From NCBI GenBank assembly GCA_033807695.1, contig CM066304.1, forward strand, positions 2,046,001 to 2,110,000: a DNA stretch of 64,000 nt, read 5' to 3'. Below the pieces are notes generated by a model. The model made no database searches and was not told the origin of the DNA. It was given only the letters and a program-made list of their open reading frames with translations. Shown in pieces: positions 10,795 through 20,640 of the stretch. Position 1 is the first letter of the stretch; the number at the start of each line of letters is the position of its first letter. The stretch comes from Daedaleopsis sinensis (Eukaryota > Basidiomycota > Agaricomycetes > Polyporales > Polyporaceae). Both the position numbers and the translations under genes were made by a program.

Positions 10795-11865
10795 ATGGCG
10801 ATGCGGCGCTCGCTCGACGCACTCTCCGTCCTCTCGACGGACGACCTGGCCGACTACGACGTCATCTCGGACGGCCCGCGGTCCATGGAATCCAGCATCG
10901 CCGACCTGGGCGCGCCACCGCGCGCAGGGAGCGAGCCTGCGCCGCTGCCGTCCGCGCGCGAGAAGTTTGACACGGTCGCGCTGGCGGCGGAGGAGATACA
11001 GGCGTACGTGCAGCGCTCGCTGAACGCGTCGCTGGCGGGCGGACGCGGCGACGACGCGCGGACGTGGCGGGTGTATGTGGATGGCGTCTTCGGGCCGCTG
11101 ACCCCAAGGTGATTGTGGTCCATCGGTTGAGCATATGAGAACTCACCACATCGCACCGTACATCCGCGCATTGACCCGCTACCCGTCATCGGGAGAACAG
11201 GGATGTCCTGCAGCTCCGCCAGGCCAAACTCTCATTCCCGTCCGTCCATCTCCTCGTTGGGGTCTTCTCCGACGATATCTGCGCGGAGCACCGGATGGTA
11301 CCATCCTTGCCGCACGAAGACCGATGCGAGGTGCTGAGGCACTGCAGATGGGTGGACGAGGTCGTGCCAGATGCACCGTGGACGCTCAACGAGAAGTATC
11401 TCCGAACGCGTCAAGTCGACTACGTCGCCATTGACGAGGGGACATCCGTGGACCCCGACTGCGACAGAGACCGGCTGAAGGGATATGACGTCGTGAAGAG
11501 TCTGCGTGAGTGTTTGTTATGGCCCTGTGATGTCGGCGGAGGTTGTGACCCGCATCGCAGGGAGAGCGATTCCGACAAGGAGAACGAATGTGTCGACCCC
11601 GATGCCGAAGCACCACGACCCGTTCCGGCACTCGGAGACGTCGACGGACGACTCGAGCAGTACTGCGAAAGGGCAAGAGGTGAAAGAGCCGGTCACTGCT
11701 TCGGGGACGATGAAGGGCGCCGCCGCGGTACTGTCGTCGGATGTCGAGACCATTGCGGAATTACAGGCAGCGATGGATACGCCGTTTGAAGAGCCCTCGG
11801 ATTCCGAGGAGACACCGTTCGAGGAACCAAAGTTGGACGAGTTTGGGACAGGACTCGGAGTGTAA
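10795..11865 (+). CDS. Choline-phosphate cytidylyltransferase-like protein lacking the HxGH motif (probable pseudoenzyme)
   Basis: Exons 10795-11108, 11201-11505 and 11561-11865 (introns 92 and 55 bp) give 307 aa with an unbroken frame. The nucleotidyltransferase fold is clear: WRVYVDGVF, LQLRQAKLSFPSVHLLVGVFSD, HEDRCEVLRHCRWVDEVVPDAPW, VDYVAIDE, and IPTRRTNVSTP in place of the family's RTxGIST motif. In CCT/ECT enzymes VDGVFD is followed by LFHxGH, whose two histidines bind the CTP phosphates. Here the residues are VDGVFGPLTPRDVLQLRQ: the Asp and both histidines are gone. I searched the 92-bp intron by eye for a hidden HxGH exon and found none. The first ~75 residues and the Glu/Ser/Pro-rich tail (with a repeated TPFEEP) look disordered. 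Parent enzymes make CDP-choline for phosphatidylcholine; this copy is unlikely to catalyse that step. An in-frame ATG at 10750 is an alternative start. Confidence 0.75.
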
Positions 11866-12470
11866 CAGTTGGGCCTGGCAGTTACTAGAGAGGCTGAGTG
11901 TGTGTACCACTGTAGTTGTATCCAGTCCAGGCCGTTTGCATTCGCCGCAGATTACCAGAGCCGAAGGTAGACAGGCCGTTATACTGAGTAGACCGCGCGC
12001 ATTGTAGGACATGGTAAAAGTTGACAGTCAATAAATTCACGCCTTACAGTAGCTTACAGTCGAGAATTGTAGGCGCCTATTGGACTAGTGGTCATACCCC
12101 AAATAAGGCAATTAGCGTCGGGCCGCCGCGGCTATCAGTAGCGCTCGAGGAAGTTCCGAGAGGTTAGGCGTTTAAACTCTCTGACTGCAACGACAACCTC
12201 CACTGCCAGTGAGCCAATTGCAACGCTATACAAGCTCGGTATGCACAAACGTACGATACAACAACTGACTCAATGGCTCGGTACAGGGAACCAGAGGAAT
12301 TTCTGCAATTATCTTAGTTAGCTCCTGCCAGGATATTCATCCGCGCTGGAGTGTCGGCTTCATGAGGGACAGGCCTAACTCTAACATGCACGACATATCC
12401 GATTCCGGACCGCCTTGACTTCCGCCTGCACTCCTCATGCATCATGGCATAGGAGGTCCTGTTTCAAGAG
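11866..12470. other. Intergenic spacer
   Basis: About 600 bp with 3' UTR of the cytidylyltransferase-like gene and upstream DNA of the F-box-like gene. Nothing else recognised. Confidence 0.5.
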
Positions 12471-12477
12471 TATAAAG
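12471..12477 (+). promoter_or_regulatory. TATA box of the F-box-like gene
   Basis: TATAAAG lies 108 bp upstream of the ATG at 12579, followed by a C/A-rich leader (CACCTCACAGC, CACCCCCACTC) typical of fungal 5' ends. Confidence 0.6.
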
Positions 12478-12578
12478 CCCGTACGTGAGCACTCAGAACT
12501 GCACCTCACAGCTTACACCCCCACTCGCAGACACATCTCACAAACCCACTCGTAGATCCGTCAAACTCAGCACGCACC

Positions 12579-13643
12579 ATGTATTCACAACCGCTCTCCA
12601 TCTACCAGTCTACCAGGGCCGCTCACCCCAGACGGACGTTCCCGCCGGAGATCGTCCACCAAATCATCCACGAGCTCTGGTACGACGAACAATCTCCGCA
12701 AGAACGGGCACAGCTCTCGAAGAGCTTATGCCTTGTGTCGCACACCTGGCTCTGCCTCTACACCCGTGTCGCTATGCGAGACATCCACCTACCCCTTTCT
12801 ATGAGTGCTGGCGCTCTTCTCGACCTTCTTCCCGACCGCACTCCCACCCAGGAGAAGAGCCTCTTCATCGAAGCCGCGTCCGAAGTCGCAAACTACATGT
12901 GCCAGTCGCTCACCTTCCACGTCGACGGGCGAGTCCCGGCGACCTCAGCTCAGGACTCGGATATCGAGCCCGCACAGCCTGCGATCAAGTACTTCTCGAC
13001 CGTCGACCCCGCCGCGAACGCAGTCTCGTCGGTGCTGGCCGCGATCCCCCCGCAAGGCCCGGGCTGTCTGCCCAACCTGCACCAAATCTCCATCAAGTAT
13101 ACGGACTGGGCCTTCGAGGCGCTCTTCGACCTCCTCGGGACGCACCCCCTCCCGGCGCAGGTCACCCATCTCTCCCTCGACTTCGTGTTCGACAAGAAGT
13201 CGACCGGGGCGCTCGCGTCGTACATCAGCACGACGTTCCTGCGCGAGGGCCACCCGGTGCTCGAGATGCCGGACGTGCGCCATCTCTCGGTGCGCGGCAT
13301 GCCCGCGGAAATCATCTCGGACCTGCTCGACAGCATGCCGAACCTCGAGACGCTCACGATCGGCGGGTGCTCGCGCCTGGACGTCCTCGGGGGCCTCCCG
13401 GAGAGCGTGCACACGCTCGTGCTCAACCACCCCGGCGAGGTCCTGACCTCGCTCGAGATGCAGTGGTGGGAGCTGGACATGGCGCTGTCGCTGGGGATGG
13501 CGGAGGTGAACGCAGGGTTCCGTGTTATCGTGCGGTCGGGCACGCCTGATCCGTTCACATTCTCGGACCTGAAGCGCTACTGCAAGTATTACGGAGTGGA
13601 CCTGTCGTTTGAGCGGGTCGATAACTCTGAGCCGCAGTGGTAG
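12579..13643 (+). CDS. F-box-like / LRR-type protein
   Basis: Intronless gene of 354 aa. FPPEIVHQIIHELW followed by LSKSLCLVSHTWL is the degenerate F-box seen in large agaricomycete families; the F-box binds Skp1 in SCF ubiquitin ligases. The rest has leucine-rich-repeat-like steps (LPNLHQISIKYTDW, VTHLSLDFVF, VRHLSVRGM, LETLTIGG, VHTLVLNH) that would form the substrate-binding face. A TATA box lies 108 bp upstream. No membrane segment or catalytic motif. The substrate is unknown. This family is expanded and fast-evolving, so naming beyond F-box-like is not possible. Confidence 0.72.
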   Translation: MYSQPLSIYQSTRAAHPRRTFPPEIVHQIIHELWYDEQSPQERAQLSKSLCLVSHTWLCLYTRVAMRDIHLPLSMSAGALLDLLPDRTPTQEKSLFIEAASEVANYMCQSLTFHVDGRVPATSAQDSDIEPAQPAIKYFSTVDPAANAVSSVLAAIPPQGPGCLPNLHQISIKYTDWAFEALFDLLGTHPLPAQVTHLSLDFVFDKKSTGALASYISTTFLREGHPVLEMPDVRHLSVRGMPAEIISDLLDSMPNLETLTIGGCSRLDVLGGLPESVHTLVLNHPGEVLTSLEMQWWELDMALSLGMAEVNAGFRVIVRSGTPDPFTFSDLKRYCKYYGVDLSFERVDNSEPQW

Positions 13644-13833
13644 ACTCCTCGTCCATTCATGTATCGTATCCGTTACTACTTTCTGCCTACATGATCATTT
13701 GAAAGCACCGTCAGCACTTCGTCAGCTTCAAGTCATTTCAGTTAACTGTGAGCCGCCCCTGTTCACGAATCCGGCGAAGATCCCGAAGTACGAACTTCCC
13801 GGCGGGTCAACGGGGAGTTTGCGCCGCAGTGCA

Positions 13834-13883
13834 GCCAATGAGCGTCGACTATATGCGCGTCTCCAGCCACACGCTGACGTAAT
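13834..13883 (+). promoter_or_regulatory. CCAAT box and CRE-like TGACGTAAT site, left copy
   Basis: CCAAT is at about 13835 and TGACGTAAT at 13875-13883, 70-120 bp before the first ATG. Both are kept in the right copy (TGACGTAAT at 21738-21746), where the duplication starts just upstream of the CCAAT. CCAAT binds the HAP complex and TGACGTAA binds CREB/ATF-type bZIPs in fungi; use here is inferred. Confidence 0.45.
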
Positions 13884-13952
13884 GCGAAGGTGAGCGAGAG
13901 GGTGACTGCGAGGGTACTCACCTAGTGCCTATCCATTCAGTAGATCGCGACG

Positions 13953-15971
13953 ATGGCCCATCCCAACTTATCGCCCTCTCACCCAACGCTTTCTCATCCA
14001 CCCGTGCATGCCCTCTCTTCCCCCTCTCGCGACCAGCACACGAGAATCGCGCCGCACCGGTCCTCTCCACGCTCACCTCGTCTCACCCCGTCTCTTGTGA
14101 CTCCGACCTACGAGCACCTCTCCGCCGTGAGGAGCACCCACGAGGCCGCCCAAGACGACACGGACATGTTCCAGCCCGCCTGCGACGACACGAACGACTG
14201 CGCGTTCGCACCCGAGGCGGACTTCGACTGCGAGGAGTGCGCGCAGGGGTGCGAGAGCCCGGCTTGCGCCGTCGAGCTCACCTCGCAGTGCACCGACCAG
14301 TGCGTCGTCGTCGTGTGCAACGACACCCACCACGACGCTGCGTCGTGTGTGGAGTGTCCGAGCACCGATGAGTGTGGCAAGGAGTGCGCCGGGGAGTTCG
14401 ACTGCACCATCTTCGACCAATTCGTGAGTCGAATTCCGCTAGACTCTGCGACGACGCCCCTACTTTGCAAAAATGGGACGGCTACACCAGCCCTCGGGTT
14501 TAGCTCTCTATTCTCTCTGGAGACACACCAGAATCTTTATTTCTAAATCGCCTACTCTGACCGCCACTTATCAGGTGGGTCTGAGTAGGAAAGTTTAGGC
14601 GATTTCGGCTCGGAATCTACAGATGCGTCGTTTGAAATATAATCAATTAGTCGATGTCCCCCGCTGTTGAGCAGCCATACATTTTCTGCGACGATGCTCA
14701 CCGAATGTCTATAGCTCCAGTGCTGCATGGATCACCAGTTCGACCACCATCCAGACTACAAGGCGTACGTCGCCAGTATGGGGGACTACGCGTTCTTAAC
14801 GGACGCCGCGATGAAGTCGTATTTCAACGCCGGGGGGCCGTCGGCACCGAGTCAAGCACAGATCCAAGACCCTCTTGCGCTCCCGCGACCGGACTCCACG
14901 GCATCGACGCCCCATCTTGTCCCCAGTCCGATGTATGCGCCGTCCCCGCCGCCGTTCCCTCATACGGGCCAATCCATGCCATCACCCAGTCCCAGCAGCT
15001 TATCGTCTCCGTCGCTGTCAGCCGTGCCCGCGCCACTGCAGTGCAAATGGACTGGCTGCTACGCTACGTTCGGCACGCTCTCTGAGCTCGTTGGGCATGT
15101 CAATCTGCAGCATCTGCGAATGCCCGCTCCGTCCGCGGCATTCTCTGACGCCAACCAGTCTTTCTCGGCCCCGCACCATCAGCCTGTATATATGCAGCAG
15201 CAGCAGCATGGCGCGGACGGGACGCTGGGGTGCCTGTGGGACGACTGCCAGCTCTACCCCAGCTCACAGCCCATGCCCGGTCCATCGTCTGGGGACGTGT
15301 TCGAGTGGCTGGACGTCCTGAGCAACCACCTGCTCCAAGACCACCTTGGCCTGTCCACGCGGAACCACGTCCACGATGCGTTTGCGCTTGAGAGCACTCC
15401 GCAGCCGTCAACGTCGGCCTGCCCGCCGCTGTCCGCTGACGCGATGGTGAGCGGCGGCCTGCCTTCGCCGTTGCCCGAGCACGACTGTTCCTCGCCGTCG
15501 TCACACGTGTGCCGGTGGGCCGGGTGCGGCGAGAGCTTCGTGTCGTGCAACGCGCTCACGGAGCACCTCGCGGCGGCGCACATCGGGGGCGGGCGGGCGC
15601 ACTACGACTGCTTCTGGGAGGGGTGCACGCGGAACGGCGACAACGGGTTCGCCAGCAAGCAGAAGATCTCGGGTGCGGCGGAGAGACGGGCCGTGGTGGG
15701 CGGCAGTCGATTGAGAGTGACCGGGAATAGTTGCTGCCTCTGGACGAGCAGGGGCTGGGTATTCTGGACGATGTGGACGAGCAGGGGAGAGGTAATCTGG
15801 TCGGGTGGACGGGTGGTAGGCGGCAGACTCGGGCTGTACGTAGAACGGCAGAATACACAGTATGTACAGCAGACAGCAATTCGAACAGCAGGCAGCGATC
15901 ACAGACTCGGAGAACACGGCGGCGGTGTGGACAGACAGCAAGGTACGTCTATCTACGTATCTTCGTACTAG
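13953..15971 (+). pseudogene. Truncated duplicate of Zap1-like zinc-finger gene
   Basis: Same structure as the right-hand gene: exon 1 13953-14423 (Cys-rich), a 297-bp intron 14424-14720, then exon 2 from 14721. It shares the first zinc-binding fingers (CKWTGC, CLWDDC, CRWAGC, CFWEGC), but similarity ends at 15671, inside the fourth. The five C-terminal classical fingers that would bind DNA are absent. The frame runs on through unrelated DNA for 99 codons to a stop at 15971, so a chimaeric protein of ~573 aa could still be made. The polyQ tract has 4 Gln against 9 in the intact gene. A start at 14166 (MFQPACDD) is an alternative. It could act as a dominant interfering form or simply be dead; the sequence does not decide. 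Confidence 0.75.
14545..14605 (+). other. Conserved hairpin inside the long intron (left copy)
   Basis: AAATCGCC (14545-14552) pairs with GGCGATTT (14598-14605), and inside it CCTACTC pairs with GAGTAGG and CCAC with GTGG, with a TTATCAG loop. The same hairpin sits at 22401-22461 with one stem change. Confidence 0.6.
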
Positions 15972-17385
15972 TACAGCTACTCATGTCTACTCAGGAGAAT
16001 CTCGACTACAGATTTATGCCCTCTTTGCCCTCTGCTCGTCACCAGACACGGTCGATCTGAACGTCGTAGGCTGCACATCCCGATTCGACGCTCGGATCGA
16101 CTGACAAAATACGGCAACAGCACACCGCGAATTCCAACAGGTTCGCACATCGCTGCTGCTGCTGCTTCGGAGCGACTTGTCGGCCGCTGCACAAATAGAA
16201 GATATGGTAAGCTGCAGCTCCTACGTATCGCAGTGCCATGGAGACCGGACAGACTTACCGCGTTCATCCAGCGACGCGATTCGCTGCGGAACATGCCGAT
16301 CCGTGCAGAGTCGGTGAGTTTGTTTGTGACGGGCTAATGAGGAACACAAAGCATTGTCAGCGCTTGGGGCGGCGACAAGAGCGAGACGGAGATACGCACG
16401 CAACGATTGGTCCCCTCCCACACTAAGATCACTGCCGAATCGACTCGGAGGAACGAGGGCATGCGGCTGGATACCGCCAACAAGATCATCGCACTCGCCC
16501 GGCGCCTGAGAGCAAGTAGCATGCGTACCCTGCTTCATTCGACGCCGCCCTCTCCAGCGCCGCCATGGATCGTGACCGGTTGGAGCGGCCGTCTGGCATA
16601 TCCTCGACGTCTCCTGGCCACGGTCAATGCGCGTTCCGCCGCGTCGCCACGAAGACTACATGCTGCCCCGGATGACTCCTCGCGACGTCTACAGACGGGC
16701 CGCCGTGCTGCCCGTCGATGGACCACGGACGCACAGTGGGAGTCTGTGTGATCAATGAGCAATGAACGAAAGATCTAGCCAGGCGGCGAGACTACGCACC
16801 GCAGAGAGGAGCCGCCGAACGACTCGAAGACGAAGCGCCGCCAGACGAGTACGTATGTCCCTCGCTGCTCGCATTCTCAGGTCTTCCCCGCCCGCCGTGG
16901 ACTCGGCGGCTGCGACGCGGACAAAGACGGGTGAGCCGGCCACCTCGCCGGCCAATCGCACGCGACCCGCGAGCTCAGCAGCGGCTACTTCGAGAAGCAC
17001 AGTCACGCCGTGAGCACACGGAGAAGTGGGCACATGCACTGCGGAAAACTCACCGAGAACCACATCGTCCTTCGAGCTCGAGCCGGCGTCCGCTCCGCCG
17101 ACGAGCAGTGCACGGAGCAGGTAGGTAGGTCGCTCGAGCGACTCGTAGTCGCTGTGTCGCCGGCCATTGCTAGGACGTGGACGGCTGTGATGCCGGACAA
17201 CTTGAAGACGGGGTACGGGAGAAGTGGAGGGGATGTGTCGGAAAGGAGAATCGAGGGGTGTCTTCAGAGTTTATATACCTTCTCTGTACGGAACACTGCG
17301 TTCGCGTAATGCAATCGCCGCGCCGAAAGAACGGCGTCCATGGACGATTCGGGCTCGGCTATCTTGCTGAACATCGTTCGCACGA

Positions 17386-17423
17386 CCGTTCTGTATAGTA
17401 GATATCGTTCTAGTACAGAACGG
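17386..17423. repeat. 10-bp perfect inverted repeat
   Basis: CCGTTCTGTA (17386-17395) and TACAGAACGG (17414-17423) flank an 18-bp loop in a T-rich stretch. It could be a terminator-like hairpin, a protein-binding palindrome or chance. Confidence 0.5.
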
Positions 17424-17670
17424 CGTTCTCGATAGTGTCACATCATGGAAGTTCGGATGGTATTGTCAATAGTATTAAATGTATACATGGTACACCTTTG
17501 TCACCGGTCTACAAAGATATCTAAAATACATCCAAGTTAACTAGTACTGCCTGCCGATCACAGCAAGGGTCGTGCTCGACACGACCGTTCGAATTGCCTC
17601 CAAGTCCCGCCGCTACAGAGTCTGCACGCATCGTCCCAGTACGATCGTACCTTAAGGCCGACTTCCCGTG

Positions 17671-18420
17671 AATCAACGACGCTGCTTTCCTTTCAGCAGC
17701 GCGAAAGTGACTCTTGAGGTATGTAGCGTCCATTCTTGACGGACGAGCTGGAAAGAACGTGTGCGCGAGGGGTTTGTGCAGCGAAATTTGAATGTTCGAA
17801 GAACACGCGTGACAGGCAGCGCCCCGTCGCGGTCCCTGACCCTGGGTGCGTCTGGTCCAGACCCGCCAGCCGAAGCCGCCTCTGGATGCTTCGCCGTGCC
17901 AGTACGGTGCACCGCTCCGTCAGAATGTAGTACAACCTTCGGGATGAGAATGTCAGCTTGCGCACGCGAATGCGTCTGCGGTAGGTGTGTTTGAGACGAC
18001 TTACCGGCTCGGAGGCGAGGCCATGTTGTGGTGGAGAGAGATAGCGCGGACGGGGAGCGTGGCTGAGGACGGACTCTGCATCTGCGCTGTGTCGCTGCGG
18101 CCGCTGATAGGGTGCAAAGAATCAAGCGGTAAGTCCAGGGCTCAGTCCGCAAGCGAGACGGAGGTGCTTACCCGAGACGTGCAGAACGATCGGGTGGGAA
18201 TAGGACGCGCACGGCGCGTCCAATCGCACCGAGTCGGCGCAGATACACACGACTGGCCGCCGGGCCTCGATGACGTTCTGTGTGAGCACCGTGGACGACA
18301 TCAAGGGACAAGGGACAATGACGATGCGCTTACCGTCGGACCCTGACCGACCCCAGCACGGACTCGGAGAGAAGAAGGAGGAGAGGGGGAGACGTTCCCG
18401 GCCGTGACGATTCGTCCGCC
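17671..18420 (-). CDS. Candidate multi-exon gene, unknown product
   Basis: On the minus strand three adjacent introns have canonical ends: 18333-18278 (GTAAGC...ACAG, 56 bp), 18171-18104 (GTAAGC...TCAG, 68 bp) and 18004-17937 (GTAAGT...GAAG, 68 bp). Splicing them keeps one frame open from upstream of 18334 through exons 18277-18172 and 18103-18005 to a stop near 17671. The C-terminal ~90 residues begin VVLHSDGAVHRTGTAKHP and end basic (LLKGKQRR). I do not recognise the protein, and GC-rich DNA can keep frames open by chance. The 5' end is unresolved and would enter the degenerate repeat array. Start position given is approximate. Confidence 0.25.
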
Positions 18421-19640
18421 GCGGTCTGTGGCCGTCCTCGCACTCGCACTCGCACTCGCACTCGAACTCGAGCGGCACGGACATGAACGGTGAGATGGGC
18501 AACAGCCAGCCACTGCACCACCGCTGCCCGTCTGTCCCAGACCGCGTCGGTGAGGCAGCCTCTGGTGTCTGAGCGGCGAGCGCGACCGGCACCCACAAAG
18601 AAGCCGCACGCCGGGGCGTGCCGTGGTCAGTTGGGGCTAGTCCCGCTGCCCTTCTCGCGTTGCGGCGGACGGGGCGCCCACCCCGGCGAATGGCTTCTTG
18701 GTGCACTGCCGTCCTCGTCCTCGTCCTCGCACTCGCACTCGCACTTGAACGGGCTCGGGACGACGATTCGTCCGCCGCGGTCTGCGGCCATCCTCGCACT
18801 CGCACTCGCACTCGAACGGCACGGACATGGACACGGACATGGCCAACAGCCAGCCACCCCACCGCTGCCCGTCTGCCATCTGAGCCGCGTCGGCGGGTTA
18901 CCCTCTGGCGTCCGAACGGACACGGTGCACCTACAGACACCCCGCACGGGGCGTGTCGTGGTCGAGAGCGAGTTGTGGGCCTGGGGCTAGTCCGGTTCTG
19001 TCCTTCTCGCGTTGTGGCGGACGCGGGGCGCCCGCCTTGGCGGATGCTTCTTCGAGTTCTTCGTGAACTGCCGGCCGTCGCGGTCCCAGTCTGCGTCTGC
19101 GTCTGCGGCCGTCCCCGCTCGCACTCCAACGGCACGACGCCATTGGCTTGCAATGGGTGCGGCATGCCGTTTAGCGGGAGGACAAACGAGGAGTGCGGCG
19201 CGCTGGACTCGCTCTCGCTCGGAACGCGTCCGGTTTCCCCGCCGTGTCGCTGTGCCCCCACGGTTGACGGAAGTGCCAGCTATGTGGGACGCGAGATCGA
19301 GAGGCCTCGGACGCGTCGTGGACATGGCTAACAGCCAGCCACACCGCCGTGCCCGCAGCCTCTGGCGTCCGACCGGCGAGCCTGAGCCGCGGCGGCGGCG
19401 ACGATGGACACAGTACACCCACACCCGCACCCACAAACATGACGCACGACGCACGGCCACGGGGCGTGCCGCGGTCGAGAGCGAGGTGGGGCCCAGGTGG
19501 GGCTAATCCGGCAGGCTCTGCAGCTGCCTTCTCGCGTCGCGTCGCGGCGACGGGGCGCCCACTGACCTTAGACTGGCGGACTCGGACGGCTTCTTGCATA
19601 TGAACTTGGGCACTGCCCGCCGTCGCGGTCCAGGGAAGGG
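18290..19640. repeat. Degenerate GC-rich tandem repeat array
   Basis: About three diverged units of 340-530 bp. The landmark AACAGCCAGCCAC recurs at ~18501, 18844 and 19329, and CCTTCTCGCG at ~18649, 19001 and 19527. Between them lie a hexamer-like CTCGCA tract (18430-18465, 18730-18750, 18790-18815) and a GGGGCGYGYCGTGGTC module. Unit order is preserved, so these are old tandem duplications. Confidence 0.65.
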
Positions 19641-19884
19641 GAGGCACCGGCCGCAGCACGTCCGCGCCGGAGGTCTAGAGCTCGGACGCGTCGGTCGCTG
19701 GTTGGTGGGACGGAGCGGCCGTGGGAGGTGGGAGGTGGGAGGTGGGGGCCTGGGGCGCGGCGGGCGGACGGATTCGAAGTCGAAGTCGGAAGCCGTCGCC
19801 GTCGCCGTTTGCCGTTTGCAGCTAACCCCGCCGTGCGTGGCGTGGGCGCGGGCGTGACACGGGTGACACTGGCACGGAGTGCAT

Positions 19885-20640
19885 ACATATACCGTGGGCC
19901 GCCGTGCGTCCCCGCGCCTCGCCTCTGACTCTGCTCCCCCACTAGCACTGGGAGCCTTCGCGCCCGCGGGAGCTGTGGCTGCTGTCTGTCTGTCTGTCGC
20001 ATCATGGGTGAGCGTGGCTTTCCTCTCGTCCGAGTCTGTCTTCGCTGACGTACCTCTCCTGGTAGCCTGCGACTCGCGATTCGCGACCCGCGACGGATCT
20101 CAAGCTCGACGGCGGGTGAGTGGGTCTGCAGGCCGCTCGCGGTGCCGTGACATTGCTGACCGTCCGATGATAGCCCTGGCTTCCGATGGGCGGGGATGGC
20201 GGGGCGCGAGGATCGCGGACGAGCCGTCGTCGACTGGTGAGCGTCCGGGGCGTTCGCCGTTTCGATTTGCTGCGCGGCGCTGATGAGACTGCACTTGCTG
20301 TCTGCCAGGCGCTGCTAGGCTTGTCCGTCTCGTCCGTGCCGTACCCGGAGAACCGTGGTTGTTGACACGGCGGACGTGTCGAGGCGAGATCCGCCGCTTT
20401 GGTTGTCTAGTGTACAAGTGAGTTAGACTGAGCGGCAACGAGCGTGACAGATACTGACTTGTGCGCGCTGCAGGACGTTCGCGGCGGCGTCGATGCAGAT
20501 GCAGCGGCTGGGTCGTTTACGGGGATCTGCGGTGAGCGTTCTTACCGTCGCGTAAGCTTCCGAAACTGACTGTGTGCGTGTGTGTGTGTGTTAGATCTCA
20601 CAACGTCGAGCGGGCGCAGCCCTGTTGCCCGCGCAGTGCG
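19885..20640 (+). ncRNA. TATA-headed spliced transcription unit with only a short ORF (candidate lncRNA)
   Basis: A TATA-like CATATACC at ~19885 precedes five consecutive canonical introns: 20008-20065, 20116-20173, 20237-20308, 20418-20473 and 20532-20594 (56-72 bp; GTGAGY starts, CTGAC-type branch sites, YAG ends). The spliced exons contain an ORF from ATG 20004 of only 57 codons (MACDSRFATRDG..., ending PYPENRGC), with the stop in the fourth exon and two more introns downstream of it. Downstream introns would mark a coding mRNA for decay, so a non-coding RNA or a micropeptide gene is possible. Transcription is inferred from signals only. Confidence 0.4.

Larger units (their letters stand above)
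13826..15671 (+). repeat. Left copy of a ~1.85-kb direct segmental duplication
   Basis: Matches 21689-23542 in the same orientation, from a CCAAT-containing promoter (GCAGTGCAGCCAAT) through exon 1, the 297-bp intron and most of exon 2 of a Zap1-like gene. Similarity stops abruptly after AGATCTCG at 15671. Scattered substitutions, a 6-bp indel near 14045 and a CAG-tract difference separate the copies. Confidence 0.88.

Noticed and set aside
11109..11200. Hidden exon restoring HxGH in the cytidylyltransferase-like gene
   Set aside because: All three frames of this 92-bp interval were read; none encodes His-x-Gly-His or a close variant.
18122..19261. 379-codon minus-strand ORF across the tandem repeats
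   Set aside because: Repeats of GC-rich hexamers keep all frames open; protein is Arg/Ser/Pro-rich without domain, and its 3' part is interrupted by good introns.
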